Shown piece after piece: positions 55,494 through 64,000 of a stretch of DNA of 64,000 bases. The translations under genes and the position numbers were made by a program. This DNA is from Vibrio cidicii (GTDB taxonomy: Bacteria; Pseudomonadota; Gammaproteobacteria; Enterobacterales; Vibrionaceae). Position 1 is the stretch's first letter, and every line of letters begins with the position of its first letter. The notes beneath the pieces were generated by a model. That model ran no database searches. It saw nothing but the letters and a program-made list of their open reading frames with translations, and was not told the origin of the DNA. The stretch spans positions 1,426,001-1,490,000 of the forward strand of contig NZ_CP046804.1 of NCBI RefSeq assembly GCF_009763805.1, written 5' to 3'.

Positions 55494-56237
55494 CTACAGA
55501 TTGAGCGTCGGAGCAAGCGCTTGAGCAATTTGCGCCGCAGACGCATCTAACGGCAGAGTAAAGGAACGATATTGATCGCCAGAAAAGCTCAATGAGCGAT
55601 CAATTTCCGCCAAGCAATGGACTCGTTGAGCGTCCAAAATAAACGACAGTTCGATCTCTTTACTACCGATAAAGCCGTTACTGCGAAACTCAAGCTCTTG
55701 ATAGCAGCCGGAACGAGAAGAAAAACTCTGTCCACGCAACTGCCCCTTTTCGACGTCCGCTTTCACCATAGTGAACCCCGCCTGAATAATGGTGTCGATG
55801 ACCTTGCTAACCACGGGCAGTGGTTTGACTTCGATGAAATCTCGGTCACGGGGATCGATGGCGAAACCAATATCTAATGTCGTTTCCAGCCAAACATGGC
55901 ACTGGTTTTTCAGTGCATTGACCGCGGTGATCGGAGTTTCTTCATGCAATCTCATCTCAAACGGCACTTGTTTTTCTTCATTTGCTTGGATTACGAATGG
56001 CTGAACGGCAGCCAATTTGTCCAGCGTGAACGTTTGGTAACTGACACTCTCTTCGCTCTCTACTTTGACTTCGGTATTAAGCTTGATGATGATCGCGTCG
56101 ATCTGCTGTTCCACATCGCCGCCCTTAATGTGAACGTAGCCTTTGAGTGTTTCACCTTGATACACACTCATTTGGTCAAGAATCGTATCCACCTTGGCTG
56201 AACCAAGTCCCAATGACGCCTTAAGTTTTTTAAACAT
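55494..56237 (-). CDS. Spo0M-like (sporulation-control) arrestin-fold protein
   Basis: 247 residues. [20 protein letters not shown] opens the Spo0M domain, followed by [20 protein letters not shown] and late segments ELEFRSNGF and [15 protein letters not shown]. In non-sporulating bacteria Spo0M homologues have no settled role, though effects on surface and cell shape are reported for some. GGGATCTC precedes the ATG; an upstream in-frame extension is unlikely. Confidence 0.85.
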   Translation of the reverse strand: MFKKLKASLGLGSAKVDTILDQMSVYQGETLKGYVHIKGGDVEQQIDAIIIKLNTEVKVESEESVSYQTFTLDKLAAVQPFVIQANEEKQVPFEMRLHEETPITAVNALKNQCHVWLETTLDIGFAIDPRDRDFIEVKPLPVVSKVIDTIIQAGFTMVKADVEKGQLRGQSFSSRSGCYQELEFRSNGFIGSKEIELSFILDAQRVHCLAEIDRSLSFSGDQYRSFTLPLDASAAQIAQALAPTLNL

Positions 56238-56391
56238 GAGATCCCTTTTTTGTGCTGATTTATTTGTACTTTGCCCCTGTTTACACAACCGCATAACGTG
56301 TCGCAAGTAAATGGCGCAAATGAATGGTAAGAATGTGTCACAGCACAAAACGGTCATCTTAAGTTGCTTTTTATGCCTCTTTTCCGCACTA

Positions 56392-56404
56392 TTTGTATAG
56401 TCAA
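56392..56404 (+). promoter_or_regulatory. Possible HutC site upstream of hutC
   Basis: TTTGTATAGTCAA just before hutC resembles one half of the better site in front of hutI, as expected if HutC represses itself. Confidence 0.45.
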
Positions 56405-56419
56405 TTAAAAGGAACCTTT

Positions 56420-57127
56420 ATGTCATCGCCAATCTATATGCAAATCAAACAGTTTATTGTGCAGAAAATCGACAGCGGCGTGTGGCATATCGGCTTCAAA
56501 ATCCCCACGGAGCTGGCACTGACAGAGCAATTTGGCGTCAGCCGCATGACGGTTAACAAAGCAATCCGCGATTTGGTCAATGAAGGGCGACTGCAGCGTC
56601 GACCACGCTTAGGCACTTTTGTCTGCGAACCGACGGAAAAGGCCGAGTCGCCGTTACTGGATATTCGCAATATTGCTGAGGAAGTAAGTAATCGCGGTAA
56701 AGCGTACCGCAGCAAAGTGCTTCGCCAACAAGCTTTGAAAGCGGACGATACAATTGCAACTAAGTTGGGCGTGATGCTAGGCACACAAGTGTTTTACAGT
56801 GAGATCATCCACTACGAAGACAAAGAGCCGATCCAACTTGAGCTACGTTGGGTCAATAGCAGCTATGCACCCAATTACTTGCAGCAGGATTTCACACAGA
56901 TAACGCCAAACCAATATTTATCGGAAAGCTGCCCACTGAGCGCGATGGAACACACGGTAGAGGCGATCATTCCCGATGCGCGCGTGCGCCAAGAACTCAA
57001 TATGAAAGTGAGCGAACCTTGTTTGCTGCTCAACCGACGCACATGGAGCGACGACCGACTCGTCAGTACTGCCCTGCTCTATCACCCTGGTAACCGCTAC
57101 AAGCTAAGTTCCAAGATTCTGCTTTGA
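56420..57127 (+). CDS. hutC: Histidine-utilisation repressor HutC (GntR family)
   Basis: 235 residues. GntR winged helix at the N-terminus (GFKIPTELALTEQFGVSRMT in one stretch near 24-43, then VNKAIRDLVNEGRLQRRPR in part) and a UTRA effector domain with YSEIIHYEDKEPIQLELRW in parts. Represses hut genes until urocanate binds. AAGGAACC before the ATG at 56420. Upstream of and co-oriented with hutIGUH. Confidence 0.93.
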   Translation: MSSPIYMQIKQFIVQKIDSGVWHIGFKIPTELALTEQFGVSRMTVNKAIRDLVNEGRLQRRPRLGTFVCEPTEKAESPLLDIRNIAEEVSNRGKAYRSKVLRQQALKADDTIATKLGVMLGTQVFYSEIIHYEDKEPIQLELRWVNSSYAPNYLQQDFTQITPNQYLSESCPLSAMEHTVEAIIPDARVRQELNMKVSEPCLLLNRRTWSDDRLVSTALLYHPGNRYKLSSKILL

Positions 57128-57203
57128 TCGCCATCTTGCCACTTCGATTCGATCACATTTTTGCAACATCCAACTTGTCATAAACACTTTTTTGACCTAT
57201 TTA

Positions 57204-57219
57204 TTTGTATATACATTTA
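57204..57219 (+). promoter_or_regulatory. HutC operator upstream of hutI
   Basis: ATTTGTATATACATTT includes the palindrome TGTATATACA, the form bound by HutC in other bacteria, 28 bases before hutI. Confidence 0.75.
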
Positions 57220-57246
57220 ATGCATACAATTAATCAGGATGACATC

Positions 57247-58461
57247 ATGGATCTGCTGCTCACCAATGCTCGCCTCGTTACCATGATTGATGGAGATACG
57301 GGTTACCACCCGACTGCTCCGCTCACCATTGGTATTCAAGATGGGTTGATCACGTATGTGGGTGCGGACACTGAGCGCCATGCGAACCAACGTATCAACC
57401 TGGAAAACCGTCTTGTCACACCCGGTCTGATTGACTGCCACACCCATCTTGTGTACGCCGGAAATCGCGCGAATGAATTTGAGATGCGGTTAAACGGGGT
57501 GCCATATCAGCAAATTGCCCAACAAGGTGGTGGAATCCTCTCTACGGTACAAGCCACACGTTTGGCGAGCATCGACACCTTGATTGAGCAAAGTCTGCCG
57601 AGATTGGATGGGCTGCTTGCCAGCGGTGTCACGTCCGTGGAAGTGAAATCTGGCTATGGGCTGACCTTGGCTGACGAGATCAAAATGCTGCGAGCCGCCA
57701 AAGAGTTACAACGTCATCGTAAAGTTAAGGTCACGACGACTCTCTTGGCCGCCCACGCCCTTCCCCCCGAATACGCAGGTAGAGCAGATGACTATATCGA
57801 GTTCATTTGCCAAGAGATCATTCCAACGGTTGCACAAGAGCAACTGGCTTCGAGTGTGGATGTGTTTTGCGAGTCGATCGGCTTTAACCTCGCGCAAACG
57901 GAGAAGGTGTTTCGCTGTGCTCTTGAGCATGGTCTGCACATCAAAGGCCACACCGAACAGTTATCTAACCTCGGTGGTAGTGCATTAACCGCCAAGTACC
58001 AAGGGCTGTCGGCCGATCATATTGAATACCTAGATGAAGCAGGCGTTGTCGCGTTAGCCGCTTCATCCACAGTCGCCACACTGCTGCCCGGCGCTTTCTA
58101 TTTCCTACGTGAACAGCAACAGCCGCCGATTGATCTCTTGCGCCAGCATCAAGTGCCCATGGCAATAGCCACCGACATCAACCCAGGCACTTCCCCTTTT
58201 GCCGATTTGACCTTAATGATGAACATGGCGTGCACACTGTTCAGGCTCACGCCACAAGAGGCGCTGCGCGGCGTCACTCAACATGCGGCGCAAGCACTTG
58301 GCTATCAAGGAAAACGTGGGCAAATTGGTCTTGGGTTGGAAGCCGATTTGGCGATTTGGGATATCGATCACCCTGCTGATTTAAGTTATCAAGTCGGTGT
58401 GAAACGCCTGCATGCCCGTGTGGTTGATGGTGATTACCAACAGCACAAAGGAGTGTTGTGA
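57247..58461 (+). CDS. hutI: Imidazolonepropionase
   Basis: 404 residues. Amidohydrolase fold with metal ligands in [12 protein letters not shown] near 70-81, and [11 protein letters not shown] and [11 protein letters not shown] later in the chain. Opens imidazolone propionate to formiminoglutamate, third step of histidine degradation. AGGATGACATC before the ATG. Confidence 0.96.
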   Translation: MDLLLTNARLVTMIDGDTGYHPTAPLTIGIQDGLITYVGADTERHANQRINLENRLVTPGLIDCHTHLVYAGNRANEFEMRLNGVPYQQIAQQGGGILSTVQATRLASIDTLIEQSLPRLDGLLASGVTSVEVKSGYGLTLADEIKMLRAAKELQRHRKVKVTTTLLAAHALPPEYAGRADDYIEFICQEIIPTVAQEQLASSVDVFCESIGFNLAQTEKVFRCALEHGLHIKGHTEQLSNLGGSALTAKYQGLSADHIEYLDEAGVVALAASSTVATLLPGAFYFLREQQQPPIDLLRQHQVPMAIATDINPGTSPFADLTLMMNMACTLFRLTPQEALRGVTQHAAQALGYQGKRGQIGLGLEADLAIWDIDHPADLSYQVGVKRLHARVVDGDYQQHKGVL

Positions 58462-59462
58462 TGAAAAGTCCACTTAATCTTATCAACGAGTTTCATTGGC
58501 AAGGCCGACACGATGCCGAAGATGGTGCGCTGGGTAAACGCGTCCATCATGCCATTCGTCATGTCGACTATACTGCTATCGACCAACTTTCACGCGCCGT
58601 TGCCCTGCTGGGTTTCGCCTGCGATGCGGGTGTGGCGCGTAATAAGGGGCGTATCGGGGCGAAAAAATCTCCCGATTTGATCCGCCGTGCGCTAGCCAAC
58701 CTGGCTTGGCACAGCGATGCGCCACTCTACGATCTCGGCACTGTAGTGTGTGAGGATGACCAACTCGAAAGCAGTCAGCAGCAATGTGCAGAAGTTATCA
58801 GTCAAGCGCTCGCCCACTGCCCGGTCATTACCCTAGGCGGCGGACATGAAGTCGCATGGGCTTCATTCCAAGGCTTAGCGGGTTATCTGCAAACTCATCA
58901 GCCACAGAGTACGCCCAAAATTGGCATCATCAACTTCGACGCACATTTCGACCTGCGCGCTTTTCACAGCCAACACGCCGAAGTTAAGCCAAGCTCAGGT
59001 ACACCATTCAATCAGATCCAGCACTTTTGCCAGCAGGCGGGATGGGATTTCCACTACGCGTGCCTTGGGGTAAGCCGAGCGAGCAATACCAAAGCGCTCT
59101 TTGAACGCGCGGATCAACTCCATGTTTGGTATGTGGAAGATAAAGATCTCGCGGTACTCAATCTCGACTATCACCTGACACAACTGCAGCACTTCATCGA
59201 TGGTTGTGATTACCTCTACTTAACCATCGACCTCGATGTTTTCCCGGCAGCAACCGCACCGGGCGTCAGTGCGCCAGCCGCCAGAGGCGTGAGCTATGAC
59301 TACTTGGCACCGTTTCTTGAACGCATTCTCAGCCATCATTCCAAGCTGATGCTAGCAGACATCGCCGAATACAACCCAACCTATGATGTCGACAGTCAAA
59401 CCGCCCGTTTGGCCGCCAGATTGTGCTGGGACATCGCCAACGCGATGAATAACAAGTTTTAG
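58461..59462 (+). CDS. hutG: Formimidoylglutamase
   Basis: 333 residues, arginase fold. Manganese-site motifs: GGGHEVAW near 132, NFDAHFDLR near 158 and [11 protein letters not shown] near 253. Hydrolyses formiminoglutamate to glutamate and formamide. The ATG at 58461 follows AGGAG seven bases away; a GTG directly before it is the alternative. Confidence 0.95.
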   Translation: MKSPLNLINEFHWQGRHDAEDGALGKRVHHAIRHVDYTAIDQLSRAVALLGFACDAGVARNKGRIGAKKSPDLIRRALANLAWHSDAPLYDLGTVVCEDDQLESSQQQCAEVISQALAHCPVITLGGGHEVAWASFQGLAGYLQTHQPQSTPKIGIINFDAHFDLRAFHSQHAEVKPSSGTPFNQIQHFCQQAGWDFHYACLGVSRASNTKALFERADQLHVWYVEDKDLAVLNLDYHLTQLQHFIDGCDYLYLTIDLDVFPAATAPGVSAPAARGVSYDYLAPFLERILSHHSKLMLADIAEYNPTYDVDSQTARLAARLCWDIANAMNNKF

Positions 59463-59565
59463 ACCGAACTCGGCCTGAACAGCGCCAGCGTTCAGGCGAC
59501 TTAAAACAACTACTATCAGGTCGGCCAATGAGCCTGCCAACTCGTGAAATTAAAGGAGTCTCCAC

Positions 59566-61257
59566 ATGACACAAGGACACGATCCTCGCCTTGACACCAG
59601 CAGAACCATTCGCGCCCCGCACGGTACGACTCTGCGAGCCAAATCCTGGCTCACTGAAGCGCCACTTCGCATGCTGATGAATAACCTCGACCCTGATGTC
59701 GCAGAGCACCCGCACGCGCTGGTGGTCTACGGCGGCATTGGCCGTGCCGCTCGTAACTGGCAATGTTTTGATAAAATTGTTGAAGTGCTGGAGCGCTTGG
59801 AAGAAGACCAGACGCTGGTGGTGCAATCGGGTAAACCTGTGGGCGTTTTTCCCACCCACAAAAACGCACCACGCGTTCTGATTGCCAACTCAAACTTGGT
59901 GCCGCATTGGGCGAACTGGGAGCACTTCAACGAGCTCGATAAAAAAGGTTTGATGATGTACGGCCAAATGACGGCTGGCAGTTGGATTTACATCGGCTCA
60001 CAAGGCATAGTGCAAGGCACTTATGAAACGTTTGTTGCCGTGGCGAAGAAGCATTTTGCAGGTGATGCCAAAGGACGCTGGGTTTTGACGGGTGGCCTTG
60101 GTGGCATGGGCGGCGCGCAGCCTCTGGCAGCGACAATGGCTGGCTTTTCTATGATTGCGGTTGAGTGTGACGAATCACGCATCGACTACCGCCTGCGCAC
60201 TGGTTACGTGGACAAAAAAGCCACGTCGCTTGACGAAGCCTTAGCGATGATCAAAGAAACCGATAAACCGATTTCGGTTGGCTTGCTGGGTAACGCCGCC
60301 GACATCTTCGCTGAACTGGTTGAGCGCAACATCACCCCGGATGTGGTCACCGACCAAACTTCGGCGCACGATCCACTTAACGGTTATCTTCCGCAAGGTT
60401 GGAGCATGACACACGCCGCCGAAATGCGTCTGCAAGATGAGGCTGCGGTTGTCAAAGCAGCAAAACAGTCGATGGCGATTCAAGTTCGCGCCATGCTCGA
60501 ACTGCAAGCTCGCGGCGCTGCGACGCTCGACTACGGCAACAACATTCGTCAAATGGCGCTGGAAGAAGGGGTGGAAAACGCCTTTGATTTCCCGGGCTTT
60601 GTACCCGCGTATATTCGTCCGCTCTTCTGTGAAGGGATTGGCCCGTTCCGCTGGGCAGCCCTTTCTGGTGATCCGGAAGATATTTACAAAACCGATCAGA
60701 AGGTCAAAGAACTGATCCCAGATAACCCTCATCTGCACAACTGGCTCGACATGGCACGTGAGCGCATTCAGTTCCAAGGCTTACCAGCACGGATCTGCTG
60801 GGTAGGCTTGAAAGATCGCGAACGTTTGGGCCAAGCGTTTAACGAAATGGTGAAAAAGGGTGAGTTAAAAGCGCCGATCGTGATTGGTCGCGACCATCTC
60901 GACTCGGGTTCTGTCGCCAGTCCGAACCGTGAAACAGAAGGCATGATGGATGGCTCAGACGCAGTTTCTGATTGGCCACTGCTCAATGCTCTGCTGAACA
61001 CGGCGGGCGGCGCAACTTGGGTTTCGCTGCATCACGGTGGCGGCGTGGGAATGGGCTTCTCACAACACTCTGGTATGGTGATCTGCTGTGATGGTAGCGA
61101 TGACGCCTCTGCGCGTATTGCTCGTGTGCTGCACAATGACCCTGCGACTGGTGTGATGCGCCATGCCGATGCCGGTTACGACATCGCCAAACAATGTGCT
61201 GCCGAGCAAGGTCTTGATCTACCAATGCTTAACGAAGAATTGCGCAAGTTGAAGTAA
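59566..61257 (+). CDS. hutU: Urocanate hydratase
   Basis: 563 residues. NAD+-binding [19 protein letters not shown] in the first half and [20 protein letters not shown] (near 132-151), both invariant in urocanases; conserved [18 protein letters not shown] in parts near 445. Converts urocanate to imidazolone propionate. AAAGGAG nine bases before the ATG. Confidence 0.97.
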   Translation: MTQGHDPRLDTSRTIRAPHGTTLRAKSWLTEAPLRMLMNNLDPDVAEHPHALVVYGGIGRAARNWQCFDKIVEVLERLEEDQTLVVQSGKPVGVFPTHKNAPRVLIANSNLVPHWANWEHFNELDKKGLMMYGQMTAGSWIYIGSQGIVQGTYETFVAVAKKHFAGDAKGRWVLTGGLGGMGGAQPLAATMAGFSMIAVECDESRIDYRLRTGYVDKKATSLDEALAMIKETDKPISVGLLGNAADIFAELVERNITPDVVTDQTSAHDPLNGYLPQGWSMTHAAEMRLQDEAAVVKAAKQSMAIQVRAMLELQARGAATLDYGNNIRQMALEEGVENAFDFPGFVPAYIRPLFCEGIGPFRWAALSGDPEDIYKTDQKVKELIPDNPHLHNWLDMARERIQFQGLPARICWVGLKDRERLGQAFNEMVKKGELKAPIVIGRDHLDSGSVASPNRETEGMMDGSDAVSDWPLLNALLNTAGGATWVSLHHGGGVGMGFSQHSGMVICCDGSDDASARIARVLHNDPATGVMRHADAGYDIAKQCAAEQGLDLPMLNEELRKLK

Positions 61258-61268
61258 GGAAAATCGAC

Positions 61269-62805
61269 ATGTTTAATCTCACGCTAAACCCAGGCCACTT
61301 GAGCCTAAATGAACTGCGCAAAGTAAGCCGCTCCCCGCTCAAACTGTCTTTGGATGCATCGGCGATTCCAGCGATTGAGGAGAGCACTCAAGTCGTGGAT
61401 CGCGTTATCGCGGAAAATCGCACCGTCTACGGCATCAACACTGGCTTCGGTTTGCTGGCCAATACGCGTATCGCGCCAGAAGATCTCGAAACACTGCAAC
61501 GCAGCATTGTGCTTTCGCATGCTGCGGGGATCGGTCAGTTTATGGCGGATGAAACCGTCCGTTTGATGATGGTTTTGAAAATCAACAGCTTGGCTCGCGG
61601 CTTTTCCGGCATTCGTTTGAAAGTGATCAACATGCTGATCGATCTAGTGAATGCTGAAGTCTACCCTTGCGTGCCACAAAAAGGCTCGGTCGGCGCTTCG
61701 GGCGATCTCGCGCCGCTGGCGCACATGAGCACGGTTTTGCTCGGTGAAGGCCAAGCGCGTCATAACGGCGAAGTCATTTCAGGGTCGGAAGCGCTGAAAA
61801 TCGCCGGGCTCGAGCCAATTACGTTGGCCCCCAAAGAGGGCTTGGCACTTTTGAACGGCACACAGGCGTCTACTGCCTTTGCACTGGAAGGGCTGTTTAT
61901 TGCAGAAGATCTATTTGCCTCAGCCACCGTGTGCGGCGCGATGTCGGTGGAAGCTGCGCTCGGCAGTCGTCGTCCGTTTGACCCGCGTATTCACCGCGTA
62001 CGCGGTCATCGCAGCCAAATGGATGCCGCAACGGCGTATCGTCACTTACTGGAAAACAACAGCGAAATTGGCGATTCCCACAGCAACTGCGAAAAAGTGC
62101 AAGACCCATACTCGCTGCGTTGTCAACCACAGGTGATGGGGGCGTGTTTGCAACAGATCCGCAACTCAGCCGAGATATTGCTGGTTGAAGCGAACTCTGT
62201 ATCGGACAACCCGCTGGTGTTTGCCGAAGACAATGACATCATCTCTGGTGGTAACTTCCATGCCGAAACCGGTAGCAATGGCCGCGGATAACCTTGCCTT
62301 GGCGATCGCGGAGATCGGCAGTCTGTCAGAGCGGCGTATGGCGCTGCTGATCGACAGCGCGCTGTCGAAGCTTCCTCCTTTCTTGGTAGATAACGGCGGC
62401 GTGAACTCAGGCTTTATGATCGCTCAGGTCACGTCAGCCGCGCTGGCCAGTGAAAACAAAACCTTGGCCCACCCAGCGTCTGTCGACAGTTTACCGACTT
62501 CGGCAAATCAGGAAGACCATGTATCGATGGCAACCTTTGCGGGGCGCAGACTGCGTGAAATGGGCGAAAATACGCGCGGCATTCTTGCAGTTGAGTATCT
62601 CTCCGCTGCGCAAGGGTTGGATTTCCGTGCACCGCACAAATCCTCACCACGTATCGAGCAAGCAAAACAGATGTTGCGTGAAAAAGTCGCTTTCTACGAT
62701 AAAGACCGCTACTTTGCGCCAGATATCGAAAAAGCCAATGCGTTACTCGCCCTGGCGGTACACAATCCACTGATGCCTGAAGCGCTATTGCCGAGCGTTA
62801 TCTAA
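61269..62805 (+). pseudogene. hutH: Histidine ammonia-lyase, frameshifted
   Basis: First enzyme of histidine degradation, ~511 residues if repaired. The MIO cofactor triad Ala-Ser-Gly is intact in [13 protein letters not shown]. The reading frame breaks at 62266-62268: CATGCCGAAACCGGTAG should read CATGCCGAACCGGTAG, restoring His-Ala-Glu-Pro-Val-Ala-Met-Ala, invariant in the family, and the second half (from [13 protein letters not shown]) is complete to the stop. Without the fix the protein lacks its C-terminal third. The rest of the hut operon is intact, so an error is more likely than gene loss. Confidence 0.9.
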
Positions 62806-62810
62806 GCGAA

Positions 62811-62842
62811 AAAGCCGAGAGAGTTGCGATTCTCTCGGCTTT
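62811..62842 (+). terminator. Terminator of the hut operon
   Basis: AAAGCCGAGAGA and TCTCTCGGCTTT stem with 7-base loop, directly after hutH. Confidence 0.9.
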
Positions 62843-62968
62843 ATACCTACTTAATTCATCTTTTGCATATAAATCCGTGAGCACATCGCAATCTTGACAC
62901 TGGATGGACCATTGACCTCTCAAAGTTGGCATATAATCCACGGCAGTTTAAGTTATGTCAGATGAAAT

Positions 62969-63694
62969 ATGTTTCTAGCACCTTATTTTTCAAGCAATCA
63001 AAAACAATTCCAATTTACCCGCGAACAGGCAAGCCATTTTGCCAAAAAGGTCGCCGGTGATTTCAACCCTATCCACGATGAAGACAGCAAACGCTTTTGC
63101 GTACCCGGCGATCTGCTTTTTGCCGTGCTATTGCGTAAAGAAGGCGTGAGCCAGAAAATGCGTTTCGACTTCTCTGGGATGGTTAGCGAAGGCGTTGCAC
63201 TGCACATTGAAAATAAGTGTGAGAAAGAGAGCGCAGTAGTCGATGCCGCAGGCAAAGAGTATTTGCATATGCAGCGGGAAGGCCAAGTGAATCACAATCC
63301 CGAATTTATCGAGCATGTGGTCACTAACTACGTTCAATTCTCCGGAATGAACTTCCCGCACATTATGGTGCCGTTGATGGAAGAGCAGCAGATGATGATC
63401 AACTGCCAGCGCCCTTTGGTCATTTACGAGAGCATGGAAGTGGAATTTAGCCGTCTCGACCTGACCCACCCTGAAGTGGAATTTACTGGCGCAACATTTG
63501 ACGTCGATGGCAAACGTGGCGTAGTCACCATGAACTTTGCGTTTAAAGAGGAAGGCGAAGTGGTTGGCCATGGCATCAAACGAATGGTCGCCAGCGGCTT
63601 GAAGCCGTACGACCAAGAAGCGGTGGACGATTTAGTCAATCGTTTTCATTTGCGCAAAGAAGAGTTCTTGCAACGTTTTGCCGCGGCAGCTTAA
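62969..63694 (+). CDS. DUF3581-family protein
   Basis: 241 residues, soluble. QFTREQASHFAKKVAGDFNP in one block near 16-35, followed by IHDEDSKRFCVPGDLLFAVL, looks like the opening of a hotdog-fold dehydratase/thioesterase; the family (DUF3581) is conserved in marine gamma-proteobacteria but has no assigned function. Short spacing between a weak GATGAAAT and the ATG. Confidence 0.82.
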   Translation: MFLAPYFSSNQKQFQFTREQASHFAKKVAGDFNPIHDEDSKRFCVPGDLLFAVLLRKEGVSQKMRFDFSGMVSEGVALHIENKCEKESAVVDAAGKEYLHMQREGQVNHNPEFIEHVVTNYVQFSGMNFPHIMVPLMEEQQMMINCQRPLVIYESMEVEFSRLDLTHPEVEFTGATFDVDGKRGVVTMNFAFKEEGEVVGHGIKRMVASGLKPYDQEAVDDLVNRFHLRKEEFLQRFAAAA

Positions 63695-63712
63695 CCAAGC
63701 AAAATGATGAGA

Positions 63713-63740
63713 AGGGGCCATTTGGCCCCTTGCTCTTTTG
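63713..63740 (+). terminator. Rho-independent terminator
   Basis: AAGGGGCCA / TGGCCCCTT stem followed by GCTCTTTT. Confidence 0.85.
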
Positions 63741-63766
63741 GGCTAACTATTTACTGAGTTGCCCTT

Positions 63767-64000
63767 TTATCCACGACGACGTAGCAAACCCGCTAACAGC
63801 GCAAGGCCGATAAAGCCGAGTGAACCGCCCGAAGATGAGCCAGATGAAGTATTGTTGCTGGTGGAGAATTTGAGATTGCTTAATGTGGCAATGTCGCTAC
63901 CCTCAGTGACTTCTTCATCCTTCATGCTGACAAAACTGACTTCGTTCGAAGCTTGGTCGAGAGTTAAGGTTTGCGTCCCTATTACGTTATTGCCGCTAAA
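63767..64000 (-). CDS. C-terminal end of a GlyGly-CTERM secreted protein
   Basis: 78 codons, cut by the window edge. The end reads SSGSSSGGSLGFIGLALLAG then LLRRRG: a serine/glycine linker, a membrane helix and an arginine cluster, the GlyGly-CTERM signal that rhombosortase cuts to anchor or release type II secreted proteins in Vibrio and relatives. The catalytic part lies outside the window. Confidence 0.82.
   Translation of the reverse strand, partial: FSGNNVIGTQTLTLDQASNEVSFVSMKDEEVTEGSDIATLSNLKFSTSNNTSSGSSSGGSLGFIGLALLAGLLRRRG

Noticed and set aside
1-64000. tRNA, rRNA, transposase or insertion sequences
   Set aside because: None recognised; repeats in the array are attC sites and cassette inserts without terminal-repeat or transposase features.

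Overview
The window comes from a Vibrio chromosome, most likely V. vulnificus or a close relative. Three things point there: a very large array of gene cassettes separated by ~120-bp attC sites, a VchIntIA-like integron integrase beside rplT-rpmI-infC-thrS (the usual Vibrio superintegron locus), and Vibrio-type housekeeping genes. The species is an inference from gene content; no search was run.

Bases 1-31746 are a superintegron cassette array with 51 complete attC sites and one partial site at base 1, which delimit 51 cassettes. By comparison with V. cholerae repeats the attC sites read on the minus strand, so the attI-proximal end is on the right. I count 26 cassettes with recognisable genes, one ORF-less cassette, and 24 copies of two related ~350-bp inserts that I call family A (16 copies) and family B (8 copies); these have no convincing conserved gene. 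The gene cassettes include three type II toxin-antitoxin modules (brnTA, dinJ/yafQ-like, phd/relE-like), a Kiwa-like two-gene phage-defence pair, FRG-domain, HNH-nuclease, HEPN-like and two-TM membrane proteins that are defence-like, a CYTH protein, Gfa, VOC, GNAT, YjbR, DUF1289 and SUKH-like proteins, and an HPP membrane protein divergent from a TetR regulator with two tandem palindromic operators.

Bases 31747-32968 are decayed sequence past the last attC, with a gene fragment, a possible 43-aa ORF and a terminator. Bases 32969-50660 are ordinary chromosome: zwf-pgl-gnd (pentose phosphate), a CitA/CitB-type two-component system, a TolC/HlyD/two ABC-2 permease export operon, a coiled-coil membrane protein, a glycine riboswitch with an AGCS Na+/alanine-glycine symporter, a LysE exporter and an M32 carboxypeptidase. 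The integrase intI follows at 51080, with a perfect LexA box in front, so it lies about 19 kb from the array its orientation points to. Then come rplT-rpmI-infC-thrS (infC starts with AUU), a Spo0M-like protein, the histidine-utilisation genes hutC and hutIGUH, a DUF3581 protein, and the C-terminal end of a GlyGly-CTERM secreted protein.

Six genes are broken by a single-base frameshift (CYTH protein, dinJ-like antitoxin, GNAT, an unknown cassette gene, zwf, hutH). In all six the frame is restored by removing one A from a GAAAC, turning it into GAAC. Such a uniform signature points to one systematic cause, probably sequencing or assembly error, rather than six independent gene deaths.
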